Shown here: positions 28,986 to 37,925 of the stretch, in pieces | How positions within the stretch are numbered: position 1 is the stretch's first letter | How the letters are laid out: each line of letters starts with the position of its first letter | NCBI RefSeq assembly: GCF_020618415.1 | Contig: NZ_CP085345.1 | Coordinates: forward strand, 1,054,001-1,118,000 | Direction: 5' to 3' | DNA: 64,000 nucleotides | Origin: Cupriavidus sp. MP-37 | Lineage (GTDB): Bacteria > Pseudomonadota > Gammaproteobacteria > Burkholderiales > Burkholderiaceae | Notes under the pieces: generated by a model | Databases searched by the model: none | Seen by the model: only the letters and a program-made list of their open reading frames with translations | What the model was told of the DNA's origin: nothing | Made by a program: the position numbers and the translations under genes

Positions 28986-29338
28986 AATACGCCAGGACTC
29001 TTGTCATCATTTTGTCTGCGCTCGCGGCTGCGCCGGCCGCCTTCGCAGCGGGATCGATGGGCGGCATGGACATGAAAGGCATGGAGACGAAGCCTTCTGC
29101 CGGAAGTCAGCAGGCACCCCACCCCGTTGCGGCAACGATCATGAAGCTCGATGCGAAGGCCGGGAAAGTCACGCTCAAGCATGGCCCCATCGCCAACCTC
29201 GGCATGTCCGCCATGACCATGGCGTTCCCGGTCAAGGATCGCGCTTCGCTGAAGGACTTCAAGGAAGGCGATTCGGTGCTCGCCACCTTCGACACGGTGG
29301 ATGGCAAGCCCACCATTGTGGACATGCGCAGACCATAA
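28982..29338 (+). CDS. cusF: Periplasmic copper chaperone CusF-like
   Basis: 118 residues with signal peptide (1-23), a Met-rich stretch ([12 protein letters not shown]) and the CusF small beta-barrel core [18 protein letters not shown]. The Met pair in AMTM is conserved, but the Trp that caps copper in E. coli CusF is replaced, as in many proteobacterial homologues. ATG 28982 overlaps the cusA stop; GGAGG lies just upstream. Confidence 0.88.
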   Translation: MKYARTLVIILSALAAAPAAFAAGSMGGMDMKGMETKPSAGSQQAPHPVAATIMKLDAKAGKVTLKHGPIANLGMSAMTMAFPVKDRASLKDFKEGDSVLATFDTVDGKPTIVDMRRP

Positions 29339-29358
29339 GGCGGTGAGGCGGTGCCTGT

Positions 29359-30360
29359 TCACCGCGCGGTCGGGGCGTTGGGCGCTGCGCAAGCAGGCGG
29401 GTTAGAGGCAGGCCGACAGGGCTGGCATGCCGCCAGCGTCTGCCGGATGCCCTCGGCGTACGGCGTCTTGCGGATCGGTCCGATCAGCCGTTGTAGCGCG
29501 GCATCGTCCAGGATCAGCGGATCGTCCATCAGGTAGTGCATCTCGACCAGTTCGCGCATGAAAGGGTTAAACAGCCCGAGCAAGCGCAGCATGCCCTTGC
29601 CGGCGATGCGCAGCTTCAGCTTGCGGCCGGTCTGCCGCTCCATGTGCGACACCAGTTCGCGCTGCGTCGTGACACCGGCGCCGGCCAGGTGCCAGGCCCT
29701 GCCGAAGGCCGCGGGCGTGTCGGCCAGGCGGACGACGACCGGACCGACGTCCGGCACATAGACGAACTCGTGCGGCGCGTCGATCGGTCCGATCAGGTCC
29801 GCGGTGCCGCCACATGCGGCAGCCTGCGCGGCGCGGTGCAGCAGGCTGGCCTGCACGCCCGGGCCGTAGAAGTCGGGCAGCCGCAGCACCGTGGCGCGGA
29901 TGCGGCCGGCTGCGTCCGCCTGCATCAGCAGGTCTTCCTGTGCCTTGCGCATGCGGCCCTTGAAGGTATGCGGCGCGCGCGGGTGGTTCTCGCTGACCGG
30001 ATTGCCGCCCTGCACGCGTCCATACGGGTAGACCGTGCCGATCAGGACGAATTGCCTGACCCCCGCGGCGATCGCGCCCTCCAGTGCCTTGCGCAGCAGT
30101 TCCGGGTGCAGGTCGAAGCGCCAGTAGTCGACGCCGACCATGTAGACCAGCGTGTCGATGCCGCTCGCCGCGGCCCGGACGGAGGCCGGCGAGCCGGGAT
30201 CCCAGGTGACGATCTCGGCCAGCGGGTCGGTCCCGAAGGCCTGGCTTAGGCGCGTCGCATCGCGGCCAACCACGCGGTATGGCTGGCCCCGGCTTGCCAG
30301 CGCGGCGGCAACGCTTTTGCCGATGGCGCCGGCGGCACCGAAGAGCGCGATCCTGGACAT
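29359..30360 (-). CDS. NAD(P)-dependent epimerase/dehydratase-like protein
   Basis: 333 residues from ATG 30360, preceded by AAGGAGAACCCC. The Rossmann start RIALFGAAGAIGKSVAAAL is clear; TVYPYG gives a Tyr of the extended-SDR type. The C-terminal 20 residues are Pro/Ala/Cys-rich and unlike the fold. Divergent from a LysR gene (30475) that probably controls it. Substrate unknown. Confidence 0.82.
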   Translation of the reverse strand: MSRIALFGAAGAIGKSVAAALASRGQPYRVVGRDATRLSQAFGTDPLAEIVTWDPGSPASVRAAASGIDTLVYMVGVDYWRFDLHPELLRKALEGAIAAGVRQFVLIGTVYPYGRVQGGNPVSENHPRAPHTFKGRMRKAQEDLLMQADAAGRIRATVLRLPDFYGPGVQASLLHRAAQAAACGGTADLIGPIDAPHEFVYVPDVGPVVVRLADTPAAFGRAWHLAGAGVTTQRELVSHMERQTGRKLKLRIAGKGMLRLLGLFNPFMRELVEMHYLMDDPLILDDAALQRLIGPIRKTPYAEGIRQTLAACQPCRPASNPPACAAPNAPTAR

Positions 30361-30474
30361 GGGGTTCTCCTTTGCATGGGTGACTGCCGTGGTCTGATGC
30401 GGGCCAGTTTGCGGCCATCCTGGCAAAAAGAAAATTATCTATAATCGGCTGGTCGCTAAACAAAAACGTATAGC

Positions 30475-31368
30475 ATGGCCGTCGACCCGAACTGGGAGTG
30501 GTACCGCACCTTTCTCCACGTGCTGGAAACCGGCTCGCTTTCGGCCGCCGGGCGCGCCATGGGGCTGACGCAGCCGACCGTCGGCCGTCATATCGACAGT
30601 CTCGAGGCTGCGCTGGGCCTCAAGCTCTTCACGCGCTCCTTCGACGGCTTCGCCCCCACCGACGCCGCGCACACGCTGCAGCCCTATGCCGCCGGACTGG
30701 CCGCCACGGCCGCGGCCATGCGGCGCGCCGCCAGTGGTCACGGCGCCGGCGTGCGCGGCACGGTGCGGCTGTCGGCGAGCGAAGTCGTCGGCGTCGAGGT
30801 GCTGCCACCGATCCTCGCCGCACTGCGCGAAGCCCACCCGGCGCTGGAGATCGAGCTGGTGCTGTCGAACCGCGTCGACGACCTGCTGCACCGCGAAGCC
30901 GATATCGCCGTGCGGATGTTCCGGCCCGAGCAGGATGCGCTGGTGGCGCAGCGCATCGGCGGCATCGAACTGGGGCTGCATGCGCATGAGCGCTACGTGG
31001 CCGCGCACGGCGTGCCGCAATCGCTGGAGGACCTGGCGCGGTTTGCCGTGATCGGTTTCGACCGAGAGACGCCGTTCATCCGCCGCTTGCTGGAGCGCTT
31101 TCCGGCCTTGTCGCGCCAGCGCCTGGCCTTTCGCGCCGACAGCGACCTGGCCCAGCTGGGCGCGATCCGCGCCGGATTTGGCATCGGCGTGTGCCAGTCC
31201 GCGCTGGCGGCGCGCGAGCCGCGGCTGGTCAGGGTGCTGCCCAGCGAGTTTTCCGTGGCAATGGATACCTGGGTAGCGATGCATGAGGATTTGCGCGCCA
31301 GTGCGCGCTGCGCGGTGACCTTTGCCGCGGTGGTGGCCGGGCTGCGTGGCTACGCCGAAGGGACGTAG
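30475..31368 (+). CDS. LysR-family regulator
   Basis: 297 residues. N-terminal winged helix (FLHVLETGSLSAAGRAMGLT, then QPTVGRHIDSLE) and a LysR co-inducer domain. It is divergent from the epimerase gene with a 114-bp shared promoter region, the usual arrangement for regulator and target. Confidence 0.9.
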   Translation: MAVDPNWEWYRTFLHVLETGSLSAAGRAMGLTQPTVGRHIDSLEAALGLKLFTRSFDGFAPTDAAHTLQPYAAGLAATAAAMRRAASGHGAGVRGTVRLSASEVVGVEVLPPILAALREAHPALEIELVLSNRVDDLLHREADIAVRMFRPEQDALVAQRIGGIELGLHAHERYVAAHGVPQSLEDLARFAVIGFDRETPFIRRLLERFPALSRQRLAFRADSDLAQLGAIRAGFGIGVCQSALAAREPRLVRVLPSEFSVAMDTWVAMHEDLRASARCAVTFAAVVAGLRGYAEGT

Positions 31369-31452
31369 CCGCCGCGCCGATGGGCCGTGCTGCGGCATCA
31401 TCCGCGTCAGGCGCAAGCTTGCGGCCGGGGCGTTATCTCGAACCACCGGCCA

Positions 31453-32382
31453 CTACTGCCCCATAAGCATCAAATCCAGATTCTGCACCGCAGCGCCCGA
31501 TGCACCCTTGCCAAGATTGTCGAACACCGCGGACAGCAGCACATGCCCGTTTTCGGCGTTATGAAATACGCCCAGCTGCATGTCGTTCGTACCGTTCAGC
31601 GCTTGCGGATCCAGATGCGTTAGGGCGCCCGATTCGTGCAGCGGCAAGACCCGTACGTGAATTGCCCCGGCATAGTGGCGCGCAAGGCAGGCGTGCAACG
31701 TGGCGCCATCCATGCCGGGCGCCAGTTGCCGCAACGCCAGCGGCACCGTCAGCACGATGCCCTGGCGGAACGCTCCGTACGCCGGGACGAAAATGGGACG
31801 CTGCGCAAGGCAGGCGTGCTGCTGGATCTCGGGCGCGTGCTTGTGCGCGAGTTCCAGGCCGTAGACCTGGTATGACGGCGCATCGGCGGCTCCCGGCCCC
31901 TCATATTCATCCACGCCGGCACGCCCACGTCCGGAGTAGCCCGATACCGCGTGCACGCTGATCGGGTAATCGGCCGGTATGAGCCCGGCCTGTGCCAGCG
32001 GACGCAGCAGGCCAACTGCACCGGTCGGATAGCAGCCGGGATTGGTGACCCGGGATGCGTTGGCAATCCGCTCAGCCTGCCCCGGCGCCATTTCCGGAAA
32101 CCCGTAGGTCCAGTCCGCGTGTGTGCGATGCGCGGAGCTGGCGTCGATCACCCGGACGGCGGGATTGACAATGGCGCCCACTGCCTCGCGCGCGGCGGCA
32201 TCCGGCAAGCAGAGGATGGCGATATCGCAGCCGTTGATGGCTTCTGCGCGCCGCCGCGCATCCTTGCGCTCCGCAGCCGGCAGTGTGAACAACCGGAGGT
32301 CGGTCCGGTTGCGCAGCCGCTCGTGGATCTGCAGCCCGGTGGTGCCTTGGTCGCCGTCGATAAACACTACGGGAGAGCTCAT
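31453..32382 (-). CDS. argC: N-acetyl-gamma-glutamyl-phosphate reductase (type 2)
   Basis: 309 residues, the short ArgC type. It has [15 protein letters not shown] at the N-terminus, catalytic Cys in [10 protein letters not shown] near 114 and [13 protein letters not shown] near 143. It makes N-acetylglutamate semialdehyde in arginine synthesis. It is isolated from other arg genes and divergent from a LysR gene, so it may be a second, differently regulated copy; that is inference. Confidence 0.92.
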   Translation of the reverse strand: MSSPVVFIDGDQGTTGLQIHERLRNRTDLRLFTLPAAERKDARRRAEAINGCDIAILCLPDAAAREAVGAIVNPAVRVIDASSAHRTHADWTYGFPEMAPGQAERIANASRVTNPGCYPTGAVGLLRPLAQAGLIPADYPISVHAVSGYSGRGRAGVDEYEGPGAADAPSYQVYGLELAHKHAPEIQQHACLAQRPIFVPAYGAFRQGIVLTVPLALRQLAPGMDGATLHACLARHYAGAIHVRVLPLHESGALTHLDPQALNGTNDMQLGVFHNAENGHVLLSAVFDNLGKGASGAAVQNLDLMLMGQ

Positions 32383-32512
32383 GGGTGGTTGACTCCGCTG
32401 CCTGTAGGGTTGAACAAGTAAAACCGAGACCCTATGTTGCGCGGGCGACTAGAATAGGTAAAGTTGAATTTCATAACCATGACATTCAGCTTTCCTGAAT
32501 TGGGATTTCGTC

Positions 32513-33397
32513 ATGCGAGAGATCAGCCTGGACCGCTTGCGCACTCTGGTCGCCGTTACCGACCGTGGTTCCTTTGCCGATGCGGCGCGCGCCTTGCACC
32601 TGGCGCCGCCAACGGTCAGCCTTCACATCGCCGAACTCGAAGACCGCATTGGGTCTCCACTGCTGATACGCAAGCGCGGGCATGTGGGACCGACGCCTAT
32701 CGGCGCGGTGCTGGTGGAGCGCGCGCGCCGGCTGCTGGCAGACGCGGAGCAGGCGCTGGACGATATTCAACGCCAGGTAGACGGGCTCGAAGGGCGTGCG
32801 CGTATCGGCGCTTCAACGGGCGTGATCGCGCACTTGCTGCCGCAAGCGCTGGAGATCTTGCGCGAGCGCCATCCCGCCATCGACGTCCAGATTGCTGTGC
32901 ATACTTCGGAAGAAACGCTGTCCCGGCTGGTGGCTGGAACGCTGGATATCGGGGTGGTCGCGCTGCCTCAGCCGCCGGTGGCCGGACTGGTGATAAAGCC
33001 CTGGCGCCGCGACCCGGTGATGGCCTTTGTGCCGGCGCACTGGCGGTGTCCGGCCCGCGTTACCCCCGCATGGCTCGCCGCCCAGCCGCTCATTCTCAAT
33101 GACGCGACCACGCGCCTGTCGCGCCTGACGGCGGAGTGGTTCGCGACCGGAGGACAGCACCCGGCGCCGCGCATACAACTCAACTACAACGACGCGATCA
33201 AGAGCCTGGTAGCGGCAGGCTATGGCGCGGCGCTGTTGCCCCATGAGGCCACGACGCCATTGCCCGACAGTCGCATTGTCATGCGCCCGTTGCGGCCTGC
33301 GTTGTGGCGACGGCTCGGTATTGCCCATCGTGCCGGGTACGTGGAGCGCTCCACGCAACACGTGCTGGATGTGTTGTGGGATTTGCGATTGCCGTAG
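32513..33397 (+). CDS. LysR-family regulator divergent from argC
   Basis: 294 residues; N-terminal helix-turn-helix (LVAVTDRGSFADAARALHLA, PPTVSLHIAELE) and a LysR substrate domain. It shares a 130-bp divergent promoter region with argC, its likely target. Confidence 0.9.
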   Translation: MREISLDRLRTLVAVTDRGSFADAARALHLAPPTVSLHIAELEDRIGSPLLIRKRGHVGPTPIGAVLVERARRLLADAEQALDDIQRQVDGLEGRARIGASTGVIAHLLPQALEILRERHPAIDVQIAVHTSEETLSRLVAGTLDIGVVALPQPPVAGLVIKPWRRDPVMAFVPAHWRCPARVTPAWLAAQPLILNDATTRLSRLTAEWFATGGQHPAPRIQLNYNDAIKSLVAAGYGAALLPHEATTPLPDSRIVMRPLRPALWRRLGIAHRAGYVERSTQHVLDVLWDLRLP

Positions 33398-33537
33398 GCG
33401 CAAGCGGAACCAACGCGGGTCTTGCCACTTCCCCGCCGCCAGTAACGCCGCGGCATCTCAGTCTTAAATTAACTTCATATTGCCTGCCCCGCCGCCGCTG
33501 ACTAGTATTCTGAGACAAAAAACAAAGGGGGGCTTCC

Positions 33538-33669
33538 ATGCGGCCATTTCAAGTTTCCCTCGCAGCCAGGCGCTGCTCCGGCAACTGGCTGCCGATCCTG
33601 CCCTACGCGCCCGCGTCGTCACGCTGCCGACGCCCTCATCGCTACCGACACCCCCAACCCGCCGCCTGA
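33538..33669 (+). CDS. Possible 43-aa small ORF with strong ribosome site
   Basis: ATG 33538 follows AAAGGGGGGCTTCC and the frame runs 43 codons (starts MRPFQVSLAARRCSG, Arg-rich). It lies in the 366-bp gap between a LysR gene and the sigma-54 activator and ends 94 bp before the activator start, so it could be a leader peptide. A second frame over the same bases (33480-33740) reads LLRQLAADPALRARV. Neither frame has support beyond the ribosome site. Confidence 0.3.
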   Translation: MRPFQVSLAARRCSGNWLPILPYAPASSRCRRPHRYRHPQPAA

Positions 33670-33763
33670 TCCAGGCCGGCGGCGCCGCGGCGCATGGCAG
33701 GCGCGATAGCGCGCGCGCACCGCAGCCCCGCTGCCGCTGATCTCCCTTTCGTGCGGGGGCAAG

Positions 33764-35128
33764 ATGCGCGTAGTGCTGTATCACGACGATCGTGCCAGGC
33801 TCGAGCGCGATTTGCACGAGCATGGCGTGCCCGGCCATCTGCCGCTGGACGAGAACGCACGCGGCATGCTGGCCGTGCTGGTGGTGGCCGACGGCAATCG
33901 CGTCACCGAGGCGGCGCAGCGCTGGTTGCGCGCCGAGCCGCGTGCCGACGCCTTTATCGCCGGCTGCACCGCCGCCACCCGCTGCCATTGCATTCCGGAG
34001 GCATGGTGGCCCGCGGCGCTGTGCGATCTGGTCTGTGCCCCGGACCATGACGCGCTGCTGACCGAACTGGCCTCGCGGCTGTGCCGCCTGGCCGAGATCG
34101 AGGACGTGCTGGATGCGCCGTGGTTGCGCGAGCGCGCCGTCGGCGATTCGCCGGCATGGCGCGCGACCTTGCGCGCGGTGGCGCAGGTGGGCCGCTATGG
34201 CCGCGGCACCTGCCTGCTGCTGGGCGAAAGCGGCTGCGGCAAGGAGTTGCTGGCGCGGCTGATCCACGATCTCGATCCGGAGCGTCATCGCGCCCCCTTC
34301 GTGGTGGTCGATTGCACCACGCTGAGCCCGGAGCTGTCGGGCAGCGAGCTGTTCGGCCATGCCAAAGGCGCCTTCACCCATGCCGTATCGGCACGCGACG
34401 GTGCGGTGGCGATGGCGGATGGCGGCACCTTGTTCCTCGATGAAGTGGGCGAGCTGCAGTTGCCGTTGCAGGCGCGCCTGCTGCGCGTGATCCAGGAGCG
34501 CATGTACAAGCGCGTGGGCGAGGATAGCTGGCGCAAGTCGGATTTCCGGCTGACGTGCGCGACCAACCGCGACCTCGAGGCCGAGGTGCAGGCCGGCCGC
34601 TTTCGCAGCGACCTGTACTTCCGCATTACCCAGTGGATCGTGCGCGCGCCCACGCTGGCCGAGCGCCGCGAGGATATCCCGCTGCTGGTGCGGCATTTCC
34701 TCGCGGAGAGCCTGGGCGGCACCGGGCCGGGCCTGCCGCTGGTGATGCCGGAGGTCATGCATTACCTGGCAACGCGCGATTACCAGGGCAATGTGCGCGA
34801 ACTGCGCAACGTGGTGTCGCGCCTGGCCGAGCGCCAGCGCGGCTTCCAGGTGATCAGCACCGGCGGGCTTGACGGGCCCGTGCCGGAGATGCGGACCGGG
34901 CTGGCGGCGGACATCGTCAACCCCTGGCCGGAAGCGCTGCGGCATGCCATCGAAGGCGCGCTCGACGCCGGGCTCGGCCTCAAGCATATCGGCCAGATCG
35001 CCGAGTCCATGGCGGTGCAGGTGGCCGAGAGCCGCCACGGCTGCACCAGCCGCGCGGCGGAGCTGCTGCAGGTCACGCCGCGGGCGCTGCAGTTGCGGCG
35101 GCAAGTGCGGCCATCGCCGTCGGCGTGA
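33764..35128 (+). CDS. Sigma-54 activator (AAA+ enhancer-binding protein), GAFTHA variant
   Basis: 454 residues. N-terminal domain of about 120 residues looks like a degenerate receiver with several Cys and His (CTAATRCHC). The AAA+ core has Walker A GESGCGKE at 154-161, Walker B GTLFLDE near 221-227 and the sigma-54 contact loop as GAFTHA (202-207) instead of GAFTGA. A C-terminal Fis-like helix-turn-helix (TSRAAELLQVTPRALQLR) ends the protein. It overlaps the last gene of the opposing operon by 56 bp, and that operon has a sigma-54 promoter, so it is the likely activator. Confidence 0.9.
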   Translation: MRVVLYHDDRARLERDLHEHGVPGHLPLDENARGMLAVLVVADGNRVTEAAQRWLRAEPRADAFIAGCTAATRCHCIPEAWWPAALCDLVCAPDHDALLTELASRLCRLAEIEDVLDAPWLRERAVGDSPAWRATLRAVAQVGRYGRGTCLLLGESGCGKELLARLIHDLDPERHRAPFVVVDCTTLSPELSGSELFGHAKGAFTHAVSARDGAVAMADGGTLFLDEVGELQLPLQARLLRVIQERMYKRVGEDSWRKSDFRLTCATNRDLEAEVQAGRFRSDLYFRITQWIVRAPTLAERREDIPLLVRHFLAESLGGTGPGLPLVMPEVMHYLATRDYQGNVRELRNVVSRLAERQRGFQVISTGGLDGPVPEMRTGLAADIVNPWPEALRHAIEGALDAGLGLKHIGQIAESMAVQVAESRHGCTSRAAELLQVTPRALQLRRQVRPSPSA

Positions 35129-35906
35129 TGCGCTGGCCGCTGCGCGCGTTGCTTCGGATGCGCGCTTGCGCCGGCACCACTACCCGCGCCAGCAGGCGCA
35201 ACGCATTGCCGCCCGCCATGCGCGCAAACGCTTCGGGCGTGGGACGCAAGGCGCGCAGCTTGGCCAGCTCCAGGCCGGGATGCAGCCACGGGCCATCGGA
35301 ACCGAACAGCAGCTTGCCGGGGCCGGCGCGCCGGAACGCTTCTTCCAGCACATCGAAACGCCGCACGCCCGAGGTATCGGCAAACAGGTTCGGGTAGCGC
35401 GCAATCAGGTCCACCACTTGCCGCTGCGCCGCCCAGTCATCGGCAAAACTGCCCAGGTGCGCGAACACGAACGCCACCTCGGGATGCGTCTGCGCCAGCA
35501 GGCGCAGCGCACCGGTCTCGCCGCCGGGGTCGTACAGCACCGGCAGGCGCCAGCGGCGCGCGGCGTCGCAGACCTGCCGGTGGATCGGGGCATCGTGCCG
35601 ATGCACCTTGATGCCGCGCAGGCCCAGCCGCAGCACGGCTTCGTCGATCATGCGATGCACGCGTTCCCGGTCGCGCTCGGCATGGAGCATGGCAAAGCCG
35701 GTAAAGCGCGCCGGATCGGCGCGCGCCAGCGCCGCCACATCGCGGTTGCCACGCACGTAGTCCGACTGGAACACGGGCAGCAGCACCGAATGCGCGATGC
35801 CGGCCTGCCGCGCGCGCCGGACATAGTCGGCCAGCGGCGCGGTGGTGTCCCACGGGCCCGTCATGCCGTCGCCCTGCCCGGCATGGACGTGGAAATCGAC
35901 GATCAT
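35073..35906 (-). CDS. Amidohydrolase-family TIM-barrel hydrolase
   Basis: 277 residues starting MIVDFHVHAGQGDG with the HxH metal motif; HLGSFADDW gives another His and LLFGSDGPWLHPG the final Asp of the amidohydrolase-2 (ACMSD/TIM-barrel) type. Such enzymes hydrolyse or decarboxylate small acids. Start overlaps the GIY-YIG gene stop (ATGA). The last about 35 residues are Ala-rich and overlap the convergent activator gene. Last gene of the operon. Confidence 0.8.
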   Translation of the reverse strand: MIVDFHVHAGQGDGMTGPWDTTAPLADYVRRARQAGIAHSVLLPVFQSDYVRGNRDVAALARADPARFTGFAMLHAERDRERVHRMIDEAVLRLGLRGIKVHRHDAPIHRQVCDAARRWRLPVLYDPGGETGALRLLAQTHPEVAFVFAHLGSFADDWAAQRQVVDLIARYPNLFADTSGVRRFDVLEEAFRRAGPGKLLFGSDGPWLHPGLELAKLRALRPTPEAFARMAGGNALRLLARVVVPAQARIRSNARSGQRITPTAMAALAAATAAPAA

Positions 35907-36724
35907 CGCGACAGCTCGAAGCGCTGGCCGGGCCCGTACTGCAGGTCATTGCCGGCGCCGAGGATGCCGGCCGGGACCAGGTTGCGGATCGACAGGCCAC
36001 TGCCGACGGTGACGGTGCCGCGCAGCTTGTCATTGGCCAGCGCGAAGCCCTGGTTGGCAAGCGTGCGCACGATGGCGTGCTCGACCGCGGCCCGCTCGCC
36101 GGCACTGGCGACGTTGGCGGTCCATACCGTCAGCGGCGGCGCGCACTGGCACGAGGCACCGGCGCGCGCGCTGCCCTGGCGCGCGTGGTACCAGCCATGC
36201 ACGCCCAGCCGCGCCGGCAGGCTGGCCGCCGTGCCGACATAGACCGGCGTCGCACCGCGCTGGAACAGGTAGACGCCACCGCCGCGCGTGGCGCGCGCGG
36301 CGGCGTCCAGGCTCGGCCAGCGGCGCCATTGCAGCGTCACGTTGGCAGATTTGGGGGCGGATTCGAACGCCAGTTCCGCCAGCGCCGGCGCGGCTTCGTA
36401 CCGGCTTGGCGGCGCGCGCCACCGGTCCAGGCTCAGGCCCACCAGCGACAAGCGCCCCGCCTGCCGCCGGGCCAACAGGCAGGCACGGCAGCACGCGCCG
36501 CCGTACCCGTCGCCGCGATCCAGCCGGCTCTCATATCGCGCCGTGCCGCGGCGCGAGGGCGTGCCGATGCGCCGTGCGCGCGCCACCAGCTGGCGCAGGT
36601 CGGTCAGCAGTGCCTGCGGCGGCGTGCCGGCCGGATAGCGGCGCACCTCCGCCAACAGCCGCAGCAGCCGGCGCATGCGCCACGGCGCCAGTTCCAGTGT
36701 TTCACCTTCCGCAGTCTTGAACAT
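35903..36724 (-). CDS. GIY-YIG-domain protein with N-terminal helical region
   Basis: 273 residues from ATG 36724. An N-terminal helical part contains a Cys cluster (CCRACLLARR, 78-87). Residues about 148-245 have GGVYLFQRG and PVYVGTAASLPARLG, the GIY and YIG strands plus the catalytic Arg position, with Glu in AAVEHAIV. These are the residues of GIY-YIG nucleases. It overlaps the PLP enzyme gene by 23 bp. A nuclease in this operon is unexpected; activity is inferred from motif only. Confidence 0.65.
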   Translation of the reverse strand: MFKTAEGETLELAPWRMRRLLRLLAEVRRYPAGTPPQALLTDLRQLVARARRIGTPSRRGTARYESRLDRGDGYGGACCRACLLARRQAGRLSLVGLSLDRWRAPPSRYEAAPALAELAFESAPKSANVTLQWRRWPSLDAAARATRGGGVYLFQRGATPVYVGTAASLPARLGVHGWYHARQGSARAGASCQCAPPLTVWTANVASAGERAAVEHAIVRTLANQGFALANDKLRGTVTVGSGLSIRNLVPAGILGAGNDLQYGPGQRFELSR

Positions 36725-37841
36725 GGAAGCTCTCCCGATAGGCCGGCGGCGCACGTCCGCGCGGCACAGCCGGCTGGCCCGCCAGCAAGGCAAGCGCCTG
36801 CAGCAGGCCGTCAATCTCTTGCGGCGCATGGCTGGCGCGCACCGCCACCGCCACGGCGCAGCGGCCTTCGGCCTGCCGCAGCAATGCCGTGCGGAACCCT
36901 GCGGCCCGCAGCCCCGCGTGCAGCGCACGAGTGCGCTCGGGCGACCCCAAGCGCAATTGCTGCATGGGGTGCAGCGGCATGCTGATTTGCAGGTCGGGCA
37001 GGCGGTGCTGCGCCAGCCAGCGCAAACCCCGCCGCAGGCGCCGCACCCGCTCGAGCAGCGCCGCCCGCAGCGCGTCGCCGTCGCAGCGGTTGCGCGCCAG
37101 CGCGTTCAGCCCGGCCAGCAGCGCGGCCTGCGAGGCAGCGCTGCAATGCGCCTGGGTCGGGCCGTCGCGGGCGATCTCGCCCACCAGCGCGGCGGGGCCG
37201 CACAGCGTGGCCAGCGGCGCGCCGAAGGCCTTGGCCCACGATGCCAGCAGCAGCACCGGCTCGGCGGGCGCCAGGCCCGCGTAGCGCAGCAGCCCGCCGC
37301 CGCCACTGCCCCACGGATGAGCCGGGCCGGGTTGCGCGCCGGCCAGTCCCAGCAGCTGCGTGTGGTCGACCACCACCAGGCCGCCACGCTCGCGCACCAG
37401 CGCGAGATAGCGGCGCAGCGCCACCGGCGCGCCTTCGCGGCGCGTGCCGTCGGTCACGACGGCGGGAGGTCGCGTGCCGGTGCCCTGGCGCAGTCGCCGC
37501 GCGAGATCGGCCAGATCGGCATGGCGGAACGGCGTGACCGTGGCCCCCAGCCCGCGCACCCGCTCCAGTCCCCAGCGCATGACCGGATAGAGCGTGTCGT
37601 CGGCCACCAGCGCATGCGTGCGACCGAGCCGGTCGAACAGGTCGAGCGACAGGTGCAGCGTCGACGGCCCGGCCAGGCCCGCCTCGCAGCCTTGCAGCGC
37701 CGCCGCCTGCGCCGCGAGCGTGCCGGCCAGCGGCGACACGGCCAGCGCGGCGGGCGTGCCGGTGGTCAGCGCCGCATAGCTGCCCAGTTGCGCGGCGGCA
37801 TGCGACATGCCCAGGTAGAGCGCGGACGCGAAATCGATCAT
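36702..37841 (-). CDS. PLP-dependent enzyme, alpha-oxoamine synthase-like
   Basis: 379 residues from ATG 37841. VVVDHTQLLGLAG is the cofactor Asp-x-x region and ASWAKAFGAP carries the predicted PLP Lys (about 204), as in 8-amino-7-oxononanoate synthase and related fold-type I enzymes. The N-terminal half keeps the SHAAAQLGSYAALTTGT segment. Some family motifs are loose, so an aminotransferase or acyl-transfer role are both possible. Internal gene of the operon. Confidence 0.7.
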   Translation of the reverse strand: MIDFASALYLGMSHAAAQLGSYAALTTGTPAALAVSPLAGTLAAQAAALQGCEAGLAGPSTLHLSLDLFDRLGRTHALVADDTLYPVMRWGLERVRGLGATVTPFRHADLADLARRLRQGTGTRPPAVVTDGTRREGAPVALRRYLALVRERGGLVVVDHTQLLGLAGAQPGPAHPWGSGGGGLLRYAGLAPAEPVLLLASWAKAFGAPLATLCGPAALVGEIARDGPTQAHCSAASQAALLAGLNALARNRCDGDALRAALLERVRRLRRGLRWLAQHRLPDLQISMPLHPMQQLRLGSPERTRALHAGLRAAGFRTALLRQAEGRCAVAVAVRASHAPQEIDGLLQALALLAGQPAVPRGRAPPAYRESFHVQDCGR

Positions 37842-37925
37842 GGCCGCCTGCCTCTCCGCTTGCCTTGCCGTCATCGCCCTGCCACGGTGGAGAGCCCGGC
37901 CGCGCCGGCCCCCACCGCAGTCCCG

